NCBI GenBank assembly: GCA_022360155.1
Contig: JAKSDJ010000019.1
Location: 1 to 44,772 of the forward strand
Origin: Chloroflexales bacterium
GTDB taxonomy: Bacteria > Chloroflexota > Chloroflexia > Chloroflexales > Chloroflexaceae
DNA: 44,772 nucleotides
Reading direction: 5' to 3'
Shown: piece by piece, positions 40,391-44,772 of the stretch
How positions within the stretch are numbered: position 1 is the stretch's first letter
How the letters are laid out: every line of letters begins with the position of its first letter
Made by a program: the position numbers and the translations under genes
The notes under the pieces: generated by a model
What the model was told of the DNA's origin: nothing
Seen by the model: the letters and a program-made list of their open reading frames with translations, nothing else
The model's database searches: none

Positions 40391-42688
40391 ATGGATTCTG
40401 CTCCTGCATTTGTAGTCAGTCATGCTGATACTGATACCAACTTATGTCCATCCCAGCCGAATGATATATTTTCTAAATTGGAGAAAAGCCCTGACAACGC
40501 AGAAGTGGTTTTCGATTTCTCCCAACCTATTCTCTATAGCCCGACGATTAGCGCTTTGGTAGCTCGTCTCCTCTCCTATATGCCTGATGCCGATGATACT
40601 ATGGTGCGCCGCTCATTTGCGGTGGCTTGTATTGCTCACGAAGGTCAAAAGCGGCAAAGTGGCGAACCCTATATTGATCACCCAGTTGCGGTGGCGACAA
40701 TCCTGCTCGATTTGCAGATGGACGCTATCTCGATTGCTGCCGCTTTGCTGCACGATGTAGTCGAGGATACCAAAGTCGGACTTTCGCATATTGAAACGAT
40801 TTTTGGCAGCGAGATCGCCCTCTTGGTTGATGGGGTGACGAAGTTATCGGTCCTCGAGGCCCAGAGCAAAGAAGAAGCCCAAGCCGGCACCTATCGTAAG
40901 ATGTTCATCGCGATGGCCGATGATCCGCGTGTGGTGTTGATCAAGCTGGCCGATCGCTTGCACAATATGCGCACCCTCGGCGCGATGTCGCCCGAGCGTC
41001 AACAACGTATTGCCCGCGAAACCCTCGATATCTACGCACCCCTGGCGCATCGGCTCGGGATTTGGCAAGTCAAGTCCGAGTTAGAAGATTTGTCCTTCAA
41101 GACCCTCAAGTCCGATAAATATCGTGAGATTGCTCAACAGCTCACGTTGCGACGCGAAGCGCGCGAGCGCATCATTCAACGGGTGATTGCCCGCTTGCGC
41201 ATCGCGCTTGATCGTGAGGGTATCACGGCGCAGATCAGCGGGCGACCCAAGCATATTTATTCGATCTATCGCAAGATGGAGCGTAAAGGTATCAGCCTCG
41301 ACCAGATCTACGATAAATTTGCGGTCCGCGTTATCGTTAACGAAGTGAATGAGTGCTATCGTGTACTTGGGATCGTCCATAACCTCTGGACCCCGATCCT
41401 CTCTGAGTTCGATGACTATATCGCCGTGCCCAAAGAGAGTATGTATCGCTCGTTGCATACGACGGTGTTGATCCCTGGCGGCACCCCTTGCGAAGTGCAG
41501 ATCCGCACCCAAGAAATGCACGAAGTCGCTGAACATGGCATCGCCGCCCACTGGCGTTATAAAGAAGGCTTTGGTAAGAGCGACCGTAGCTTTGAGACCA
41601 AAATCACCTGGCTCCGTAGCTTGATCGATTGGCGTCGCGAAATGACCGATGCCCGCGAGTTTATCGAAAGCCTCAAGGCTGATATGTTCGAGGAGCAGGT
41701 CTATGTCTTCACGCCGAAGGGCAAGATTATTGATCTGCCGGTTGGCAGCACGCCGGTTGACTTTGCCTATCGCATCCATAGTGAAGTTGGCCACCGCTGC
41801 GCCGGTGCAAAGGTCAACAACCGCATGGCGCCGCTGGACTATCAAATCCAGAATGCCGAAATCGTCCAAATCATGACAAGTAGGGCGCCGCGTGGCCCAA
41901 GTCGCGATTGGCTCAATTTTGTCAAGACCGATAGCGCACGCAGCCACATCAAACGCTATTTTCGTCGACTGGAGCGCGATGAGAACATCGCCGCCGGACG
42001 CGACTTACTCGAGAAGGAGTTGAAACGCCTTGGTTTATCGGCTGTGGCCTTCGACGACATCGTGAGCATTTGGGGAGCGCGCAGCATCGAAGATCTGTTC
42101 GCCCTGATCGGCAGCGGCGAAACGACTGCCCGTCAGGTAGCGCAGAAAGTGCTAGCTCAACGCGCCGAGACCCAGGATGATCTAGCCGAGATTCCGCAGA
42201 TTACCCCGTCGCCGCGCCCAAGCGCGACCGATATCCTGGTGCGCGGTGAGAGCAACTTGCTGACCCGAATGGCGAAGTGTTGCAACCCGGTTGTGGGCGA
42301 ACCGATTGTCGGCTATATCACGCGCGGCAAGGGCGTCACGGTCCATCGCGCTGATTGTCGCACTATTCTCAACGAGCGTGACCGTGAGCGACTTGTGGAT
42401 GTCGCCTGGGGCAGCAACAATCCAACTGGCTATCCGGTACCAGTGCGGATCGAGTCGTGGGATCGGGTTGGTCTGTGGCGTGATGTCTCGGGAGCGATTG
42501 CCGATGCCGAGATCAACATTGATAGTGTCAGCCAGCGCCACACGCGCAGATCTGGTCGCGCCGTGTTGGTTGTGGTGTTGAAGATCCAGAGTATCAACCA
42601 GTTAACGATGATTCTTGACAAACTCAACCGCATTCCCGATGTGATCGAGGCGCGGCGTGAGAGCTATAGCGCAGCGCAATTGGCGTAA
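40391..42688 (+). CDS. rel: Bifunctional (p)ppGpp synthetase/hydrolase (Rel/SpoT family)
   Basis: The protein of about 765 residues makes and destroys the alarmone (p)ppGpp. HD hydrolase domain: HEGQKRQSGEPYIDHPVAVA and LLHDVVEDT (His/Asp). Synthetase domain: RPKHIYSIYRKMERKG, KFAVRVIV and the EVQIRTQEMHEVAEHGIAAHW block. Then TGS (VYVFTPKGKIIDLPVGSTPVDFAY), a zinc-finger-like helical region (CCNPVVGEPIVGYITRGKGVTVHRADC) and a C-terminal ACT domain. With both catalytic domains intact it is a Rel, not RelA. I chose the ATG at 40391 because AAAGGA lies 10 bases before it; the longer frame starts with TTG at 40271. Confidence 0.95.
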   Translation: MDSAPAFVVSHADTDTNLCPSQPNDIFSKLEKSPDNAEVVFDFSQPILYSPTISALVARLLSYMPDADDTMVRRSFAVACIAHEGQKRQSGEPYIDHPVAVATILLDLQMDAISIAAALLHDVVEDTKVGLSHIETIFGSEIALLVDGVTKLSVLEAQSKEEAQAGTYRKMFIAMADDPRVVLIKLADRLHNMRTLGAMSPERQQRIARETLDIYAPLAHRLGIWQVKSELEDLSFKTLKSDKYREIAQQLTLRREARERIIQRVIARLRIALDREGITAQISGRPKHIYSIYRKMERKGISLDQIYDKFAVRVIVNEVNECYRVLGIVHNLWTPILSEFDDYIAVPKESMYRSLHTTVLIPGGTPCEVQIRTQEMHEVAEHGIAAHWRYKEGFGKSDRSFETKITWLRSLIDWRREMTDAREFIESLKADMFEEQVYVFTPKGKIIDLPVGSTPVDFAYRIHSEVGHRCAGAKVNNRMAPLDYQIQNAEIVQIMTSRAPRGPSRDWLNFVKTDSARSHIKRYFRRLERDENIAAGRDLLEKELKRLGLSAVAFDDIVSIWGARSIEDLFALIGSGETTARQVAQKVLAQRAETQDDLAEIPQITPSPRPSATDILVRGESNLLTRMAKCCNPVVGEPIVGYITRGKGVTVHRADCRTILNERDRERLVDVAWGSNNPTGYPVPVRIESWDRVGLWRDVSGAIADAEINIDSVSQRHTRRSGRAVLVVVLKIQSINQLTMILDKLNRIPDVIEARRESYSAAQLA

Positions 42689-42808
42689 CATTAAAACGTC
42701 AGAATGTTGGCAGGTTAGCACGTTTGTCGCCGACTGATTACTAACGGCCATCTCGTGTGCATTCCAAGGCGGTCTACTCTGAAAGCAACCTGTTTTGTAC
42801 GCTGTTGT

Positions 42809-44659
42809 TCAGGTTTTTTCAGACGCGGCGGGTTCAGCCGGTAGTAAAATCCGGAATGTCGTCCCGCGACCAGAAGCGCTAATTACTTCGATGCTTCCCC
42901 CGTGAGCCTCCACGGCCAGTTTGCAAAACACCAAACCCAATCCTGTACTGACTTGACGCCCCTGCGTTGGATGATCGAGCGTGGTGAACTTCTCAAAGAG
43001 CTTGGCCTGATGCTCTATTGGAATACCCGGACCATCGTCAGCTACCTCGATAATCACCATGCTTGGCGCATGTTCTGCTATTTGAACCGCCTTTATCATT
43101 TCATAGCAAGCGCGCAACGTAATTCGCGTGCCTAGCGGCGTATGTTTAATCGCATTCGAGAGCAGATTGAGCACAACGCGCCATAACAGTCGCTGGTCTG
43201 CTTTGAGCTGTAGGACTGGCGGCGAGACAACAACCTTAACCGGCTTTTGCTCCTGTTTAGACCAGATCTCAAGTTCAGCCGCACAATTCTCCAGGAATTT
43301 AGAGATGGAGACTTCGCTGTATTGCAATACGAATTGGCCATCCTCTAGTCGTTCGACATCGAGTAAATCACTCACTAACCCTTGAAGACCGTTCACACTG
43401 CGCCGTGCTGCAACCGCTAGTTCATATTGATCATCCGGGAGTTGGCCCATCAGGAGAATGTCGAGGTAGCCGCCAATCGCCGTAATTGGGTTTTTGAGAT
43501 CGTGGATAATCATTTGGGTTAGTTGCTGACGATCGACTTCCATGCGTTGCAGACGCGCATTAAGCAATTCGATTTCCTGACTGTGCTGACGTTCAGCGGC
43601 AACTGCTGCTGCAGCCTCTTCGAGAACAGCGAACTGGCTTTCGGTCAGATTGAAGTGGCGGCGCAGATCGGCGCGCTGTGCTCCCTCGGGGATCACGCCT
43701 TGCTGCAGGGCGTTGACAAGCAGATTGAGCGCAGCGCTGTAACGTGCGCGTAGCTGGGCAATGGTAGAAGGAATGAGCAGATTCTCGATCAAGCCGAACT
43801 CATGCTCGCCGCGACGATAACCCAACAGCAATCCATAAGTAATGGCGGCGAAGCCTGCGAACTCTAACACGTGGTAAAGCCAAAATGAGATGCTGTAAAG
43901 CGGGGCGAAGAGCTGAATCAAGAGGGCTTGGCTGAACAGGATGATACCGCCCAGCAGTGCAGATCCCGAGCCTGAGGGCGAACGACGGAGCAATTTACTA
44001 TATCGCCAGATGGCAATGGTATAGCCGGCAAGCCCTACGAGCGTCACAATAATGCGCGGGTCGCCTACATCGAGGGCGGGGAAGACAAGCAATCCGGGCT
44101 GTGCTTGATATGCTGCCGGGCTGGCGACAAGTTCGTCATGCTCGTCGTGTGACGGGGCAGGGCTGCCGTTGGAGGCAATCTCGCTGGTGGCTGGCAGCGA
44201 GGTCTTGGCTATTGCACCAGGCAATACTTGCAATACTAGCATAGCATAGGCCAGCCAGATCATCGCCCACACGCCAAGCCAGACGCGTGCGTGATGAAAC
44301 AGTAGGTTGTTGAAAGACGGTGAGAGATCGAAGCCGCTCACCGCGAAGATCAATCCGCCGAGGGCGATGCTCAAGGTAGCTGACCACGCGGTTGCCAAGA
44401 CACGCGCATTGAGTAATACGTTGGGCGTAGCAATTGCATGAATGAAGAAAATACTGGCAATAACCAAGAACGCTAGCCCGATCAAAAAGGCGCGTCCATC
44501 TTGGTGTTGGCAAGCGCCGCGTAGCACCAGAAGCGCCAACGCCATCGCGATAACCGTGCCGAACGTAACAATAGAGAAGTGCGCTGTGGGGTTATGTTGA
44601 ACAACATCGAGAGCGGGCGCCAGACGGAGGACGATGAAGAGCAGCGGGCCAAACACCAA
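42809..44659 (-). CDS. Membrane sensor histidine kinase (multi-TM, HisKA, HATPase)
   Basis: The 616 residues shown hold eight or more membrane segments (1-290), a coiled coil (365-400), a HisKA domain (IIHDLKNPITAIGGY, phospho-His) and an ATPase domain (N box VVLNLLSNAIKHTPLG, ADDGPGIP, TGLGLVFCKLAVEAHGG). The N-terminus is uncertain: the frame runs further upstream (SPLVFP...YKRRRWRWSFYF, a positively charged lead to helix 1) but has no ATG; 44659 is a TTG inside helix 1. An ATG at 44747 in another frame (reading MVA) or one near 44766 (reading MLFIEEYGRQ) would need one base removed or added. It converges with rel. Confidence 0.88.
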   Translation of the reverse strand: MVFGPLLFIVLRLAPALDVVQHNPTAHFSIVTFGTVIAMALALLVLRGACQHQDGRAFLIGLAFLVIASIFFIHAIATPNVLLNARVLATAWSATLSIALGGLIFAVSGFDLSPSFNNLLFHHARVWLGVWAMIWLAYAMLVLQVLPGAIAKTSLPATSEIASNGSPAPSHDEHDELVASPAAYQAQPGLLVFPALDVGDPRIIVTLVGLAGYTIAIWRYSKLLRRSPSGSGSALLGGIILFSQALLIQLFAPLYSISFWLYHVLEFAGFAAITYGLLLGYRRGEHEFGLIENLLIPSTIAQLRARYSAALNLLVNALQQGVIPEGAQRADLRRHFNLTESQFAVLEEAAAAVAAERQHSQEIELLNARLQRMEVDRQQLTQMIIHDLKNPITAIGGYLDILLMGQLPDDQYELAVAARRSVNGLQGLVSDLLDVERLEDGQFVLQYSEVSISKFLENCAAELEIWSKQEQKPVKVVVSPPVLQLKADQRLLWRVVLNLLSNAIKHTPLGTRITLRACYEMIKAVQIAEHAPSMVIIEVADDGPGIPIEHQAKLFEKFTTLDHPTQGRQVSTGLGLVFCKLAVEAHGGSIEVISASGRGTTFRILLPAEPAASEKT

Positions 44660-44772
44660 GCTAAAGTAGAATGACCAACGCCAACGACGCCGTTTATAGG
44701 TTGGAAAAACCAGGGGTGATTTTGGAACGGTTTCAATTGGCGACCATATTCTTCAATGAATAACATTACAAC

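Noticed and set aside
41081-41947. Minus-strand frame of 288 codons, opposite rel
   Set aside because: Antisense to the Rel enzyme, no motif.
1-44772. tRNA, rRNA or CRISPR arrays
   Set aside because: No tRNA cloverleaf, rRNA stretch or regularly spaced repeats were seen on a read of the gaps.

Overview
The window looks like chromosomal DNA of a bacterium of the phylum Chloroflexota, probably class Chloroflexia. This is inferred from the style of the housekeeping proteins (methionyl-tRNA synthetase, citrate synthase, a fused KorA, a long Rel protein) and from the many 7TM-type histidine kinases and GNAT enzymes; no 16S or other marker is present. Genes are mostly single or in pairs, spread over both strands, with long non-coding gaps full of hairpins. 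No rRNA, tRNA, CRISPR array or complete insertion sequence was seen.

Layout. 1-6110: a partial MITE-like repeat, a MEMO-like protein, a type II restriction-modification cassette (C5 methyltransferase overlapping a PD-(D/E)XK nuclease, then a small acidic protein), a Uma2-type nuclease, a response regulator with an in-frame stop in its output domain, and a VanZ-like membrane protein. 6483-14343: a lone molybdenum hydroxylase large subunit, citrate synthase, a second and third MITE copy, a frameshifted ferritin-like gene, a second palindromic repeat, and a 7TM-PAS histidine kinase. 15020-22462: nitrogen and amino-acid genes (GNAT-glutamine synthetase pair with overlapping ATGA, an ornithine cyclodeaminase-family enzyme, a PLP-dependent dehydratase), a TetR/hydrolase divergent pair, an orphan antitoxin-like protein, a frameshifted GNAT gene, and YhbY. 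22473-28076: PhzF, then a two-gene operon of a membrane-anchored dienelactone hydrolase and a Lon-like protease without its AAA+ ATPase, then a convergent pair (a membrane SH3b protein and a DEDDh exonuclease-WYL fusion, overlapping by TAATG). 28761-35532: MetG, a secreted glycerophosphodiesterase, and a 1001-residue GGDEF/HD-GYP protein built from two membrane modules. 35668-44772: an AT-rich stretch, a thioredoxin-like [2Fe-2S] ferredoxin, KorB-KorA, the bifunctional Rel (p)ppGpp enzyme, and a second membrane histidine kinase.

How genes work together. KorAB oxidises a 2-oxoacid (probably 2-oxoglutarate) to the acyl-CoA with ferredoxin, so with citrate synthase the window carries two TCA-cycle steps. 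Rel, the GGDEF/HD-GYP protein, two histidine kinases and a broken response regulator form a dense set of signalling genes, but none is paired with an intact partner. The most unusual protein is the LAN-S16 Lon-like protease at 24587-25879. Three coding regions carry an apparent frameshift or in-frame stop, and a fourth (the kinase at the right edge) may; whether these are real decay or assembly errors cannot be told from this sequence.
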